NCBI GenBank assembly: GCA_042091275.1
Contig: JBELHR010000010.1
Location: forward strand, 4,272 to 68,271
Length of the DNA stretch: 64,000 nt
Source of the DNA: JBELHR01 sp042091275
Lineage (GTDB): Bacteria; Bacteroidota; Bacteroidia; Flavobacteriales; Flavobacteriaceae
Reading direction: 5' to 3'
This document shows positions 26,718 through 36,488 of this stretch, in pieces. The notes beneath the pieces were generated by a model. It was not told the DNA's origin. It searched no databases and was given only the letters and a program-made list of their open reading frames with translations. How positions within the stretch are numbered: the first letter of the stretch is position 1; the number at the start of each line of letters is the position of its first letter. A program made the position numbers and the translations under genes.

Positions 26718-28817
26718 TTGAATAACGGGGAAACATCCATAACGTATTTAAGAGGCGTCGGTCCATCTAGAGCGAGCCTTTTACAAAAGGAATTGGGCAT
26801 TTATAATTTGTCCGATTTGGTCTCCTTTTTCCCTTTTCGCTATATAGATAAGAGTAAATTTTATAAAATTGCCGAGATACAGCCTGGCGCTGCAGAAATT
26901 CAAATTATTGGAAGGCTAACCGACCTCAAGACCGTTAAACAAAAGAGGGGCTCTCGACTTGTAGGAAATTTTAGAGACGATACCGGATCTATGGAGCTCA
27001 CTTGGTTTAGAGGAGGCAAGTGGATTAAAGATAAGATAAAGGTAGGTCAGGTATATGTCATTTTTGGTAAAGTCAATTCTTATCAAGGCAATTTTAGTAT
27101 GGCCCATCCGGAGATGGATCTCTTATCTGATTTTAAGAGAAAGATTCAAACCGGAATGCAAGCTGTATACAGGTCTACAGAACAATTGGCCAATAAAGGA
27201 GTGAGCAATAGAGTAATCTCTCAAATGGTGGAAGCTTTGCTCAAAGAGAATTACGGAAAGTTTACAGAGAACCTGCCACAAGATTTGATTGATAAGCATC
27301 AATTAGTGGATAAGAATACCGCTCTGTTAAATATACATTTTCCAAAAAACATAGAGCAATTAAATCAGGCTCAAAGGAGGTTGAAGTTCGAAGAATTATT
27401 TTTTGTTCAGCTTCAATTGATTCACAAAAACAGACTCAGTAAGCTCAAGTTTAAGGGGTATCCCTTTGAGTCAGTAGGGGATTATTTCAATCATTTTTAC
27501 AAACATATTCTTCCTTTTGAACTCACCGGTGCTCAAAAGAAAGTCATCAAAGAAATTCGAAAAGATTTGGGTTCAGGAGCTCAGATGAATAGACTTTTAC
27601 AAGGAGATGTCGGCTCGGGAAAAACTATGGTGGCTGTTTTGGCGATGTTACTCGCTTTGGATAACAATTATCAGTCTGCTCTTATGGCACCTACTGAAAT
27701 CCTCGCGAGACAGCACTTTCAAGCTGTTGAGGAATTATTGGGTGAAATGGATGTGCAAGTGGTACTCTTGACTGGCTCTACACCACAATCGGAAAGAAAA
27801 GTGCTCTTCGCGGATTTAGCTAATGGAAGTATTGACCTCATTATAGGTACTCATGCACTTTTGGAGGACAAGGTGGTCTTTAAAAATTTAGGCTTAGTAA
27901 TTATTGATGAACAACATAGATTTGGAGTTGCGCAAAGGGCAAAGATGTGGAAAAAGAACGAATTACCTCCACATATATTAGTGATGACGGCAACACCAAT
28001 TCCAAGAACCTTGGCCATGAGTGTTTACGGAGATCTCGACATATCGGTTATCGATGAATTACCTCCCGGTAGAAAAGAAATCAAGACGGTTCACCGTTTT
28101 GACAACAATCGTCTTTCTGTGTTTCAATTTATCAAGAGCGAAATCAAAAAAGGTAGACAGATTTATGTGGTTTACCCACTGATAGAGGAGTCTGCATCGA
28201 TGGATTATAAGGACTTGATGGATGGTTACGAGAGTATTGTAAGATCCTTTCCATTGCCGGAATATCGCATTAGTATCGTTCACGGTAAAATGAAACCTGC
28301 GGATAAAGACTTTGAAATGAATCGCTTTGTAAAAGGAGAGACTCAGATTATGGTAGCCACTACGGTTATTGAAGTAGGAGTGAATGTTCCCAACGCCTCG
28401 GTTATGATTATTGAGAGTACGGAGCGCTTTGGACTGGCCCAACTCCACCAGCTAAGAGGGAGGGTTGGAAGAGGAGCAGAGCAGAGTTATTGTATTCTTA
28501 TGACAGGGGTAAAGTTGAGCAAGGATGCCAAAAAAAGAATAGAGACTCTTGTGAGCTCCAATGATGGATTCAAGATTGCGGAAGTAGATTTGGAACTTCG
28601 TGGGCCAGGAAATCTTATGGGAACCCAACAAAGTGGCGTTCTCAATATGAAGATAGCCAATATTATTGAGGATCAAGCGATTTTGACTGAGGCCAGAGAG
28701 GCCGCACAAGAGCTCCTGAAATTGGACCCTAAACTCTCTAAACCCGAACACAGTATGATCCTAAAAACTTTTCAAGAGATTCACCGTAAAACAGGTGTTT
28801 GGACCAATATAAGTTAG
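26718..28817 (+). CDS. recG: ATP-dependent DNA helicase RecG
   Basis: This 699-residue helicase for fork reversal and branch migration starts at a TTG codon, giving MNNGETSITYLRGVGPSRA, which matches the usual RecG start; no ATG fits as well. It contains the wedge/OB domain (about 50-150), Walker A GDVGSGKT (296-303), DEQHRFG (about 397), MTATPIPRTLAMS, and the RecG-type motif VI HQLRGRVGRG. The length is normal for Bacteroidota RecG. It stands alone between divergent rsmB and the pheT promoter. Confidence 0.95.
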   Translation: MNNGETSITYLRGVGPSRASLLQKELGIYNLSDLVSFFPFRYIDKSKFYKIAEIQPGAAEIQIIGRLTDLKTVKQKRGSRLVGNFRDDTGSMELTWFRGGKWIKDKIKVGQVYVIFGKVNSYQGNFSMAHPEMDLLSDFKRKIQTGMQAVYRSTEQLANKGVSNRVISQMVEALLKENYGKFTENLPQDLIDKHQLVDKNTALLNIHFPKNIEQLNQAQRRLKFEELFFVQLQLIHKNRLSKLKFKGYPFESVGDYFNHFYKHILPFELTGAQKKVIKEIRKDLGSGAQMNRLLQGDVGSGKTMVAVLAMLLALDNNYQSALMAPTEILARQHFQAVEELLGEMDVQVVLLTGSTPQSERKVLFADLANGSIDLIIGTHALLEDKVVFKNLGLVIIDEQHRFGVAQRAKMWKKNELPPHILVMTATPIPRTLAMSVYGDLDISVIDELPPGRKEIKTVHRFDNNRLSVFQFIKSEIKKGRQIYVVYPLIEESASMDYKDLMDGYESIVRSFPLPEYRISIVHGKMKPADKDFEMNRFVKGETQIMVATTVIEVGVNVPNASVMIIESTERFGLAQLHQLRGRVGRGAEQSYCILMTGVKLSKDAKKRIETLVSSNDGFKIAEVDLELRGPGNLMGTQQSGVLNMKIANIIEDQAILTEAREAAQELLKLDPKLSKPEHSMILKTFQEIHRKTGVWTNIS

Positions 28818-28840
28818 TACTAATATTCTGTGGTATTGGT

Positions 28841-28870
28841 TTTGTAAGCAGGTAACATTTTCTATCTTTG
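28841..28870 (+). promoter_or_regulatory. Promoter of pheT
   Basis: TTTG at 28841-28844, an 18-nt spacer and TATCTTTG at 28863-28870 give a complete Bacteroidota -33/-7 promoter. The leader before the ATG at 28891 is about 15-20 nt. Confidence 0.7.
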
Positions 28871-28890
28871 CGTTCAATAAAAAAGGACTT

Positions 28891-31317
28891 ATGAAAATTT
28901 CATACAATTGGCTAAAGCAATTCATTAAAATCGATTGGGACGCAGAAAAAACTGGGGAACTTTTGACAGATTTAGGGCTCGAAGTCGAAGGAATTGAGAC
29001 TGTAGAATCGATTAAAGGTAGTTTAAAAGGAGTTGTTGTAGGAGAGGTATTAACCTGTGCAAAACATCCAGGTGCCGATAGATTAAATCTAACTACGGTT
29101 GATTTAGGTCAAGGAGAAGCGGTTCAGATTGTATGTGGAGCTCCAAATGTAGCTGCTGGTCAAAAGGTTGCTGTTGCAACTGTAGGTACGGTTTTATACG
29201 ACAAAACTGGAGAATCTTTTAAAATCAAAAAAGGTAAAATTAGAGGCGAGGTATCCATGGGTATGATTTGTGCAGAAGACGAGTTAGGTCTCGGATCAGA
29301 TCACGATGGAATACTAGTTTTAGATGCCGATTTGAAGCCGGGAACCCCTGCGTCTGAAGTTTTTGATATAGATATAGACCAAGTTTTTGAAATTGGTTTG
29401 ACACCCAATAGATCCGATGCAATGAGTCATTACGGAACAGCTAGAGATCTTCGTGCTGGTTTGATTCAAAAAGAAATTACTAAAGAATTAATATCTCCGT
29501 CTGTGAGTGACTTTCACGTGGATGATAGAACCTTTAAAATTGATATTGACGTAGTAGAAGAGAGTTTTGCACCGAGATATTGCGGGCTTACTATCTCAGG
29601 GGTGAGTATAGGGCCTTCACCAGATTGGATTCAAAAGAGATTAAAGGCAATTGGTCTGCAACCGATCAATAATATCGTGGATGCTACAAATTATGTCATG
29701 CACGAGTTAGGGCAGCCACTTCACGCATTTGATGCCCACAAAATAAAAGGGTCTAAAGTGGTTGTAAAAACCTTGGAACAAGATACTAAATTCGTAACTC
29801 TGGATGGAGTGGAACGAAAGTTAGATGCCGAGGATATCATGATTTGTGATGGCGAAGATAATCCTATGTGTATTGCTGGAGTTTTTGGAGGTTTACACTC
29901 AGGTGTAAGCGAAAACACCTCTGCAATTTTCTTAGAATCCGCGTATTTTAATTCCGTGGCTATCAGAAAGACTGCAAAACGTCACAGTTTAAATACCGAT
30001 GCTTCGTTTCGATTTGAGCGAGGGATTGATCCAAATTTCACAAAATATGCCCTGCGTAGAGCTGCTCTGTTAATTACAGAAATAGCGGGAGGAAAATGTA
30101 GTTCGGATTTGTTGGAATTTTATCCAAACAGAATTCAGGACGCAGAAGTTTTTCTTTCTTACGATAATGCCTATCGATTGATTGGTCAAAAGATTCCAAA
30201 AGAAACTATCAAATCTATTTTAGCTTCTTTAGAGATACGACTAAACAGCGAAACCGAAGGGGGTCTTGGTCTTATAGTACCAGCTTATAGAACCGATGTT
30301 CGAAGAGAAGCAGATGTTATCGAAGAAATTTTAAGAGTTTACGGTTACAACAATATCGAGTTTTCCGACAAACTAAATGCATCCTTAACTTTTGCTGAAT
30401 TCGATAAAGTAAAAGTGGAAAATATTAGTGCGAATCAGTTAATTGCTCAGGGCTTTAAGGAGACCATGGCCAATTCATTGACCAAATCAAATTACCTCGA
30501 ACTTACAGAAGATTTGATGGAAGAGCACAATGTCAAGATGCTAAACCCATTGAGTACGGACCTCGAGGTTATGAGACAATCCTTGCTTTTTAGCGGTCTA
30601 GAGTCGGTTATTTACAATATTAACAGAAAGAATTCTTCTTTAAAGTTATTCGAGTTTGGTAAGACTTATCACAAGTATACCGAAGAATACCAAGAGATAA
30701 AACATTTGAGTTTATTTGTCTCTGGTGATAGAAATAAACCGCATTGGAACGCACCTCAAAAGTCCTCTGACTTTTATTATTTAAAAGGAGTGGTAGCTGC
30801 TTTACTAGAGCGTTTAGGGATTTCTAAAACTCAAATAAAACCTTGTAAGTCCGATTTGTTTGTAGAGGGAATTTCACTTTACAGAGGGAAGGTTAAATTA
30901 GTAGATTTAGGTCTTGTAAATGCCAAGATTCACAAAGAGTTCGGTATCAAACAAGAGGTGTTTTACGCAGATATACTCTGGGATAATGTCTTGGAGCAAG
31001 TAAAGAACAATAAGGTAAAAGTCAAACTATTGCCTAAATTCCCGGAGGTAAAACGAGATTTATCCCTTTTATTGGACGAGGAAGTTAAGTTTTCTGAAAT
31101 TTATAATATCGCTTTCCAGGCCGAAAAGAAGTTTTTAAAGGCTGTCGATCTCTTTGATTTTTATCAAGGTGACAAATTAGAATCTGGAAAGAAATCCTAT
31201 GCAGTTAGTTTTGTTCTTCAAGACGAGTCACAGACCTTAAATGAAAAACAAATCACCAAAATAATGAACAAATTACAAGCGAGCCTCGAAAAACAATTGG
31301 GAGCGAGTTTACGATAA
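28891..31317 (+). CDS. pheT: Phenylalanyl-tRNA synthetase beta subunit
   Basis: This 808-residue protein has domains in the standard order: N-terminal KISYNWLKQFIKID, tRNA-binding OB domain (about 40-155, VVVGEVLTCAKHPGADRLN), B3/B4 editing domain (DATNYVMHELGQPLHAFDAHKI), B5 domain (about 405-480), the catalytic-like core and the C-terminal FDX-ACB anticodon-binding domain (LPKFPEVKRDLSLLLDE). It pairs with PheS, not encoded here, to charge tRNA-Phe. A strong terminator follows the stop directly. Confidence 0.97.
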   Translation: MKISYNWLKQFIKIDWDAEKTGELLTDLGLEVEGIETVESIKGSLKGVVVGEVLTCAKHPGADRLNLTTVDLGQGEAVQIVCGAPNVAAGQKVAVATVGTVLYDKTGESFKIKKGKIRGEVSMGMICAEDELGLGSDHDGILVLDADLKPGTPASEVFDIDIDQVFEIGLTPNRSDAMSHYGTARDLRAGLIQKEITKELISPSVSDFHVDDRTFKIDIDVVEESFAPRYCGLTISGVSIGPSPDWIQKRLKAIGLQPINNIVDATNYVMHELGQPLHAFDAHKIKGSKVVVKTLEQDTKFVTLDGVERKLDAEDIMICDGEDNPMCIAGVFGGLHSGVSENTSAIFLESAYFNSVAIRKTAKRHSLNTDASFRFERGIDPNFTKYALRRAALLITEIAGGKCSSDLLEFYPNRIQDAEVFLSYDNAYRLIGQKIPKETIKSILASLEIRLNSETEGGLGLIVPAYRTDVRREADVIEEILRVYGYNNIEFSDKLNASLTFAEFDKVKVENISANQLIAQGFKETMANSLTKSNYLELTEDLMEEHNVKMLNPLSTDLEVMRQSLLFSGLESVIYNINRKNSSLKLFEFGKTYHKYTEEYQEIKHLSLFVSGDRNKPHWNAPQKSSDFYYLKGVVAALLERLGISKTQIKPCKSDLFVEGISLYRGKVKLVDLGLVNAKIHKEFGIKQEVFYADILWDNVLEQVKNNKVKVKLLPKFPEVKRDLSLLLDEEVKFSEIYNIAFQAEKKFLKAVDLFDFYQGDKLESGKKSYAVSFVLQDESQTLNEKQITKIMNKLQASLEKQLGASLR

Positions 31318-31318
31318 C

Positions 31319-31349
31319 AAAATGGCCTTTTTAAAAGGCCATTTTTTTT
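31319..31349 (+). terminator. Intrinsic terminator after pheT
   Basis: The inverted repeat AAAATGGCC (31319-31327) / GGCCATTTT (31337-31345) is followed by a T run. The T run merges into the pyrD -7 box, so termination and the next promoter abut. Confidence 0.9.
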
Positions 31350-31356
31350 ACCTTTG
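31349..31356 (+). promoter_or_regulatory. -7 box adjacent to pyrD start
   Basis: TACCTTTG matches TAnnTTTG and ends 5 nt before the ATG at 31362, implying a leaderless pyrD message. The expected -33 region is occupied by the pheT terminator and shows no TTG. Confidence 0.45.
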
Positions 31357-31361
31357 CAGCC

Positions 31362-32384
31362 ATGTACAAAACGCTAATCCGTCCGATATTATTTCAATTT
31401 GATCCTGAATCTGTTCATCACTTTGTGTTTTCTACCATAAAGTTTCTCCATAAAATTCCTGGAGTATCTCCCTTGGTTAGAAAAATATATTCCAGTTCAG
31501 ATAGTACTTTTGAAAAAGAAGTTTTGGGATTAAAGTTCAAAAATCCCATTGGTTTAGCCGCTGGTTTTGACAAAAATGCGGTTTTATACAACGACTTAGC
31601 GGACTATGGTTTTGGTTTTATTGAGGTGGGAACCGTCACGCCAAGGGCACAAGAAGGAAATCCAAAAAAGCGATTGTTTCGACTACCTAAGGACGGAGCT
31701 CTTATCAACAGAATGGGCTTTAATAATTTGGGATTAGATGCAATTATTGAGCGCTTAAAAGAAAATAAGGGAAAACTTATTATAGGTGGTAATTTAGGAA
31801 AAAATACAGATTCGCATTCCGACGATTATATAAAGGATTATGTTGAGCTGGCGAATGGTCTGCATCCTTATGTCGATTATTTTGTTCTCAATGTCAGTTG
31901 TCCAAATGTTGGTTCCATGGCAAAATTACAGGACAAAGACTTTTTGTTGGAATTGATTTCTGCCGTAGAGGACACGAATATCAGTTTTTCTAAAAGACGT
32001 CCAATTTTATTAAAAATTGCACCAGACTTAAATACAAATCAGTTAGACGAAATTATTGAAATAATAAGGGATAGCAAGGCAGATGGTGTAATCGCATCCA
32101 ATACTTCTACTAGTCGCGCCGATCTTTTAACTCCAACTGATGCCATAGAAAAAATGGGTAACGGAGGACTCTCTGGAAAGCCTGTAAAGGACAAAAGTAC
32201 TGCTGTGATAAAATACCTCTCCGATCATTCTAACAAGGCATTTCCAATAATTGGAGTAGGAGGGATACAAACTGCTCAAGACGCTAGAGAGAAACTGGAT
32301 GCAGGTGCTGATTTACTGCAGGTTTACACAGGATTTATCTATGAAGGGCCAGCAATTGTTAAAAATATTTTAAAGGGATTATAA
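31362..32384 (+). CDS. pyrD: Dihydroorotate dehydrogenase (quinone), class 2
   Basis: This 340-residue flavoenzyme of pyrimidine synthesis oxidises dihydroorotate with quinone at the inner membrane. The N-terminal extension (about 1-50, YKTLIRPILFQFDPESVHHF) for membrane and quinone contact, AAGFDKNA (67-74) and catalytic S179 in NVSCPNVGS define class 2. FMN-binding segments SNTST, GGLSGKP and GVGGI follow. HMG-CoA lyase lies 37 nt downstream with its own possible -7 box. Confidence 0.96.
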   Translation: MYKTLIRPILFQFDPESVHHFVFSTIKFLHKIPGVSPLVRKIYSSSDSTFEKEVLGLKFKNPIGLAAGFDKNAVLYNDLADYGFGFIEVGTVTPRAQEGNPKKRLFRLPKDGALINRMGFNNLGLDAIIERLKENKGKLIIGGNLGKNTDSHSDDYIKDYVELANGLHPYVDYFVLNVSCPNVGSMAKLQDKDFLLELISAVEDTNISFSKRRPILLKIAPDLNTNQLDEIIEIIRDSKADGVIASNTSTSRADLLTPTDAIEKMGNGGLSGKPVKDKSTAVIKYLSDHSNKAFPIIGVGGIQTAQDAREKLDAGADLLQVYTGFIYEGPAIVKNILKGL

Positions 32385-32409
32385 ACGCTTTAGATTTCGC
32401 GGGAATATG

Positions 32410-32417
32410 TATATTTA
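32410..32417 (+). promoter_or_regulatory. Possible -7 box at the HMG-CoA lyase start
   Basis: TATATTTA, one base off TAnnTTTG, lies about 4 nt before the ATG at 32422, similar to the other start-adjacent boxes in this window. Confidence 0.3.
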
Positions 32418-32421
32418 AACG

Positions 32422-33276
32422 ATGAAATCTGTAAAGCTAATCGAGTGTCCTAGAGATGCTATGCAAGGAATAAAAACCTTTATTCCCACTTCTTCAAAGA
32501 TTCAATATTTGAATTCTTTACTTCAAGTAGGTTTTGATACCCTGGATTTTGGAAGTTTTGTTTCTCCAAAAGCAATTCCACAGATGAGGGATACTGCTGA
32601 AGTTTTAAAAGGCTTGGATTTAGCGAATACCCAAACAAAGTTATTGGCAATTATTGCTAATCTAAGAGGGGCAGAGGATGCTCTTGAATTTGAGGAAATT
32701 GATTATTTGGGCTTTCCATTTTCGATTTCTGAGATTTTCCAAATGCGAAATACACACAAAACGATTGAGGAATCTATTGAGGTTTTAGACAAAATTCTAA
32801 ACATCAGTGCTCGGAAAAATAAACAAGTCGTAACCTATTTGTCAATGGGTTTTGGAAATCCTTATGGGGATCCTTGGAATGAAGATATTGTCGCTAATTG
32901 GACCGAGCGATTGGCTCAGATGGGAGTTTCGATAATTTCCTTGTCGGATACTGTAGGATCTTCAGATGGGGAGACTATTTCTCGTATTTTTAAGCATTTA
33001 ATTCCTTTGTACAGAGATATCGAGTTTGGTGCACATCTGCACACGACATCGGATTCTTGGTATGAAAAAGCTTCTGCTGCCTATTTTGCTGGTTGTATGC
33101 GCTTCGATGGCGCTATCAAAGGATATGGCGGGTGCCCCATGGCCAAGGACGATCTTACAGGGAATATGCCAACGGAGAAACTAATTACTTTTTTTAATGA
33201 ACAAAAGGCGGATACTGGTCTTCGGGCAATGGCTTTTGAAAGTGCTTATAATGAGGCTTTAAAAGTTTTTCGATAA
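32422..33276 (+). CDS. Hydroxymethylglutaryl-CoA lyase
   Basis: This 284-residue HMGL-like TIM-barrel enzyme cleaves HMG-CoA to acetoacetate and acetyl-CoA in leucine degradation. Catalytic R11-D12 appear in ECPRDAMQG, the metal-binding pair in GAHLHTTSD, and the signature cysteine in YGGCPMAKDDLTGNMPTE. The length matches bacterial MvaB. It could in principle be a related aldolase-type lyase, but the GGCPxA signature favours HMG-CoA lyase. It lies between pyrD and guaB without obvious pathway partners. Confidence 0.9.
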   Translation: MKSVKLIECPRDAMQGIKTFIPTSSKIQYLNSLLQVGFDTLDFGSFVSPKAIPQMRDTAEVLKGLDLANTQTKLLAIIANLRGAEDALEFEEIDYLGFPFSISEIFQMRNTHKTIEESIEVLDKILNISARKNKQVVTYLSMGFGNPYGDPWNEDIVANWTERLAQMGVSIISLSDTVGSSDGETISRIFKHLIPLYRDIEFGAHLHTTSDSWYEKASAAYFAGCMRFDGAIKGYGGCPMAKDDLTGNMPTEKLITFFNEQKADTGLRAMAFESAYNEALKVFR

Positions 33277-33324
33277 TATTTTTTCAGCCACAGTATTATC
33301 TGTAGTAAAATCATTAAAATTCCC

Positions 33325-33332
33325 TATATTTG
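33325..33332 (+). promoter_or_regulatory. -7 promoter box of guaB
   Basis: TATATTTG matches TAnnTTTG and ends 24 nt before the ATG at 33357. It overlaps the TTG at 33330 that an automatic ORF call would use as start, supporting the ATG at 33357 instead. Confidence 0.6.
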
Positions 33333-33356
33333 CATGCAATTAATCTACAATTGCAT

Positions 33357-34823
33357 ATGGCTTATTCTAAAATTGTTGGAGAAGGACTTACTTATGACGA
33401 TGTTCTCCTAATTCCCGCTTATTCTGAAGTACTTCCAAGAGAAGTCTCTCTCAAAACAAAGTTTACCAGAAATATTACTTTAAATACTCCTTTTGTCTCT
33501 GCGGCAATGGATACCGTTACCGAAGCTTCAATGGCGATAGCTATGGCTAGAGAAGGAGGTATTGGAGTTCTTCACAAGAATATGACTATAGAGGCTCAAG
33601 CCAAAGAGGTTGTAAAGGTAAAGCGTTCTGAAAGTGGAATGATCATCGATCCCATTACAATTGGTGCGGATCACAACGTAGGTCACGCAAAATCCTTGAT
33701 GAAGGAGCACAGAATTGGAGGTATTCCAGTTGTGGATGCAACAAAAAAATTAATTGGAATTGTCACCAATAGAGATTTGCGATTTGAAAATGATCTCAAT
33801 CGCTCTATTTCTGAAGTTATGACTTCTGAGAATTTAGTTAGTGTTTCAAAGGGTACTTCCCTCAAAGATGCTGAACAAATTCTTCAAAAGAGTAAAATTG
33901 AAAAATTACCAGTTGTAGATAAGGATAATATTTTGGTCGGTTTGATCACGTTTAGAGATATTATCAAGGTCAAAGAGAATCCTAGTGCAAATAAAGATAA
34001 GTACGGACGTCTTTTGGTCGCTGCCGCTTTAGGGGTGACAGGAGATGCTGTAGATCGCGCTGCTGCCTTGATTGAGGCGGGAGTAGATGCTTTAATTATA
34101 GATACAGCTCACGGGCACAGTAAAGGTGTGGTGACAGTTTTGAAACAAGTCAAATCCGCTTTCCCAAATGTAGATGTTGTCGTTGGTAATATTGCAACTG
34201 CGGATGCCGCAAGATATTTATTAGATGCTGGTGCAGATGCTATTAAGGTCGGTATTGGTCCTGGGTCAATCTGTACGACTAGAGTTGTTGCAGGGGTGGG
34301 TTACCCTCAGTTATCTGCAGTTATGGAAGTTGCTGAGGCTCTGAAAGGCTCAGGAGTTCCTGTGATAGCAGATGGAGGAATACGTTTTACTGGAGATATT
34401 CCTAAGGCAATTGCTGCAGGAGCAGATACTGTGATGCTAGGTAGCTTATTTGCAGGTACAAAGGAATCTCCTGGAGAAACTATTATCTACGACGGTAGAA
34501 AATTCAAAGGATATCGCGGTATGGGTTCTGTGGAAGCTATGAAACAAGGTTCTAAAGATCGCTACTTCCAAGATGTAGAAGCAGATATTAAAAAGTTAGT
34601 TCCCGAAGGTATTGTTGGTCGTGTCCCTTACAAAGGGGAATTGGCAGAGACCATGCATCAGTTTATAGGGGGACTAAGAGCAGGAATGGGATATTGTGGT
34701 TCTAAAGACATCGAAAGTCAACAAAATGCACAATTCGTAAAAATTACTGCGTCTGGAATAAACGAGAGTCATCCTCATGATGTTACGATCACCAAAGAGG
34801 CACCAAATTATTCAAGAAGGTAG
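33357..34823 (+). CDS. guaB: IMP dehydrogenase
   Basis: This 488-residue enzyme starts at MAYSKIVGEGLTYDDVLLIP; longer in-frame readings run into the promoter. It oxidises IMP to XMP, the first committed step to GMP. A TIM barrel is interrupted by a Bateman pair of CBS domains (about 95-205). The catalytic loop GPGSICTTRVVAGVG carries C306, and GYRGMGSVEAM is the flap region. The C-terminus SHPHDVTITKEAPNYS is typical. Its stop is 5 nt from the convergent TIGR02757 gene, with no terminator between them. Confidence 0.97.
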   Translation: MAYSKIVGEGLTYDDVLLIPAYSEVLPREVSLKTKFTRNITLNTPFVSAAMDTVTEASMAIAMAREGGIGVLHKNMTIEAQAKEVVKVKRSESGMIIDPITIGADHNVGHAKSLMKEHRIGGIPVVDATKKLIGIVTNRDLRFENDLNRSISEVMTSENLVSVSKGTSLKDAEQILQKSKIEKLPVVDKDNILVGLITFRDIIKVKENPSANKDKYGRLLVAAALGVTGDAVDRAAALIEAGVDALIIDTAHGHSKGVVTVLKQVKSAFPNVDVVVGNIATADAARYLLDAGADAIKVGIGPGSICTTRVVAGVGYPQLSAVMEVAEALKGSGVPVIADGGIRFTGDIPKAIAAGADTVMLGSLFAGTKESPGETIIYDGRKFKGYRGMGSVEAMKQGSKDRYFQDVEADIKKLVPEGIVGRVPYKGELAETMHQFIGGLRAGMGYCGSKDIESQQNAQFVKITASGINESHPHDVTITKEAPNYSRR

Positions 34824-34828
34824 TTGTA

Positions 34829-35584
34829 TTAGAATTTTTCAAACACACCTAAGCCGAATAAGGCAAAATCATATTTAACTGGATCCTTTGGGTCCAGTTT
34901 TTTTAGTGCCAAACTCAACTCTTGAAGCGCTTTTTGGTCATTTTGCTTTCGGTCGAGGAGCTTGAGTTTTCTGGCGACATTTCCAGAATGTATATCCAAA
35001 GGACAGTAAAGTTGAGAAGGATTGACCTCTTTCCAAATTCCAAAGTCCACACCTTTGTCATCCGATCGAACCATCCACCTCAAAAACATATGAATACGTT
35101 TGGCAGCAGATCCTTTTTTAGGGTCTCCCAAATGCTTTCCACTTCTCAAGGGAGCATCGAAAGACATGAATAATTTTTTAAAGTTGTGAATTTGAATATT
35201 TAAATCCTCGGAATTGTCAAACTGTTTCTCCAAGCCACCGAATTCGGAATATATTGAATTAAGACTGTGAATATAATAGAGTAGATCAATTTCATTAAAT
35301 GTTCGGTGCACAAAACCTTCAAATCGAGACAGGTCACTTTCCTTGTGATTGGTGATAAAATCGTAAGGGCTGTTATCCATTAGCTCCATAAGTCGCGAAG
35401 CATTGCGAATAATCATCTTGCGATTACCCCAAGCCAAAAGTGCGCTAAAAAAGGCAGCTATTTCTATATCTTGCTTTTTGTCAAAGCGATGCGGAATTTG
35501 TATTGGATCGGATTCGATAAAATCTGGATTTTCATAAAAATCAGCTTTAAAATCCAAGAATTGCTTTAGTTCCTTAAAGTTCAT
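34829..35584 (-). CDS. TIGR02757 family protein (DUF2400)
   Basis: This 251-residue conserved protein matches TIGR02757 throughout: PIQIPHRFDKKQDIEIAAFFSALLAWGNRKMI, SPYDFI, FVHRTFNEIDLLYYI, KRIHMFLRWMVRSDDKGVDFGIWK and PLDIHSGNVARKLKLLDRKQND. The HhH-like C-terminal pattern (CPLDIHSG..AR) recalls DNA glycosylase-type folds, but the biochemical function is unknown. It overlaps the end of miaA by 11 nt at its start, so it is the last gene of the minus-strand run and is co-transcribed with miaA. Confidence 0.88.
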   Translation of the reverse strand: MNFKELKQFLDFKADFYENPDFIESDPIQIPHRFDKKQDIEIAAFFSALLAWGNRKMIIRNASRLMELMDNSPYDFITNHKESDLSRFEGFVHRTFNEIDLLYYIHSLNSIYSEFGGLEKQFDNSEDLNIQIHNFKKLFMSFDAPLRSGKHLGDPKKGSAAKRIHMFLRWMVRSDDKGVDFGIWKEVNPSQLYCPLDIHSGNVARKLKLLDRKQNDQKALQELSLALKKLDPKDPVKYDFALFGLGVFEKF

Positions 35585-36488
35585 TTAAGAGTTGTTGGGT
35601 TTTCTCAATAATTTTAGAGTGGGCTTCACGGTAATTAAACCAGTGAACGCCTTCCAGTTTTTTATTCCAAGTTATCTGTCTTTTCGCGAATCTTCTCGTG
35701 TTTTTTTTAATCTCAGAAACTGCAAAATCTAAACTGATTTCACCGTTTAAATAGGCAAATAGCTCCTTGTAACCCACAGTCTGTAGCGCGTTCAAGTCAG
35801 CATAGGGTTTCAGACCTTCTACCTCTTGCAAGAGACCTTGCTCCATCATGGCATCTACACGTTGCTCAATTCTTTTATAAATTTCAGATCGTTCTCCTTC
35901 CAATCCGACACGAAGGGTTTGGAAAGGGCGCTGCATTTGATTTTGTCGCTTAAAGGAGCTAAAAGGCTTTTTGCTAGATATCGTAATTTCTAAAGCTCGA
36001 ATGAGGCGTTGGGGATTGTCCAAGTCAATCTCTTTAAAACTCAATGGATCCAGCTCTTTTAATTGGTTTTGAAGTGTTGCTATACCCTCTGTTTCTAGTT
36101 GATCTTTTAGCTTAGCCCTCAAACCGTCCTCTACTTTGGGAAATTGATCTAGGCCATTGATAAGTGCCTCTGCATATAAACCGCTTCCCCCAACTAAAAT
36201 AACGACCTGGTGTTTTTTAAATAGCTCCGTTAAACAAGCTAATGACTCTCTTTCAAAGTCGCCTACAGAATAAGTATCAGAGATGCTTTTATTTTGAATA
36301 AAGTGATGGGGGACTGCCTCCAATTCCCAGGAAAACGGAACGGCTGTACCAATGGTCATTTCTTTAAAAAATTGCCTGGAGTCACAGGATATTATCTCGG
36401 TATTAAAGTGCTGGGCCAAGGCTATACTCAGAGAAGTTTTCCCTATTGCCGTTGTACCGCAAACTTGTATTAAAATAGGTTTATTCAT
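35574..36488 (-). CDS. miaA: tRNA dimethylallyltransferase
   Basis: This 304-residue enzyme transfers the dimethylallyl group to A37 of tRNAs reading UNN codons. The P-loop is GTTAIGKTS (11-19), followed by SCDSRQFFKEMTIGTA, where the D-S-R-Q element is a family hallmark, then GGSGLYAEALINGLD, DNPQRLIRALEI and the late RRFAKRQITWNKK. The MiaE hydroxylase that finishes the modification is encoded at 8344-8925. Its start overlaps the end of the ion channel gene by 8 nt. Confidence 0.96.
   Translation of the reverse strand: MNKPILIQVCGTTAIGKTSLSIALAQHFNTEIISCDSRQFFKEMTIGTAVPFSWELEAVPHHFIQNKSISDTYSVGDFERESLACLTELFKKHQVVILVGGSGLYAEALINGLDQFPKVEDGLRAKLKDQLETEGIATLQNQLKELDPLSFKEIDLDNPQRLIRALEITISSKKPFSSFKRQNQMQRPFQTLRVGLEGERSEIYKRIEQRVDAMMEQGLLQEVEGLKPYADLNALQTVGYKELFAYLNGEISLDFAVSEIKKNTRRFAKRQITWNKKLEGVHWFNYREAHSKIIEKTQQLLNEL

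Noticed and set aside
28059..28751. Antisense ORFs inside recG
   Set aside because: They are uninterrupted only by chance on the opposite strand of a clear helicase gene and resemble nothing.
33330..33356. TTG start for guaB
   Set aside because: It overlaps the -7 box, and IMP dehydrogenases start at the downstream ATG.
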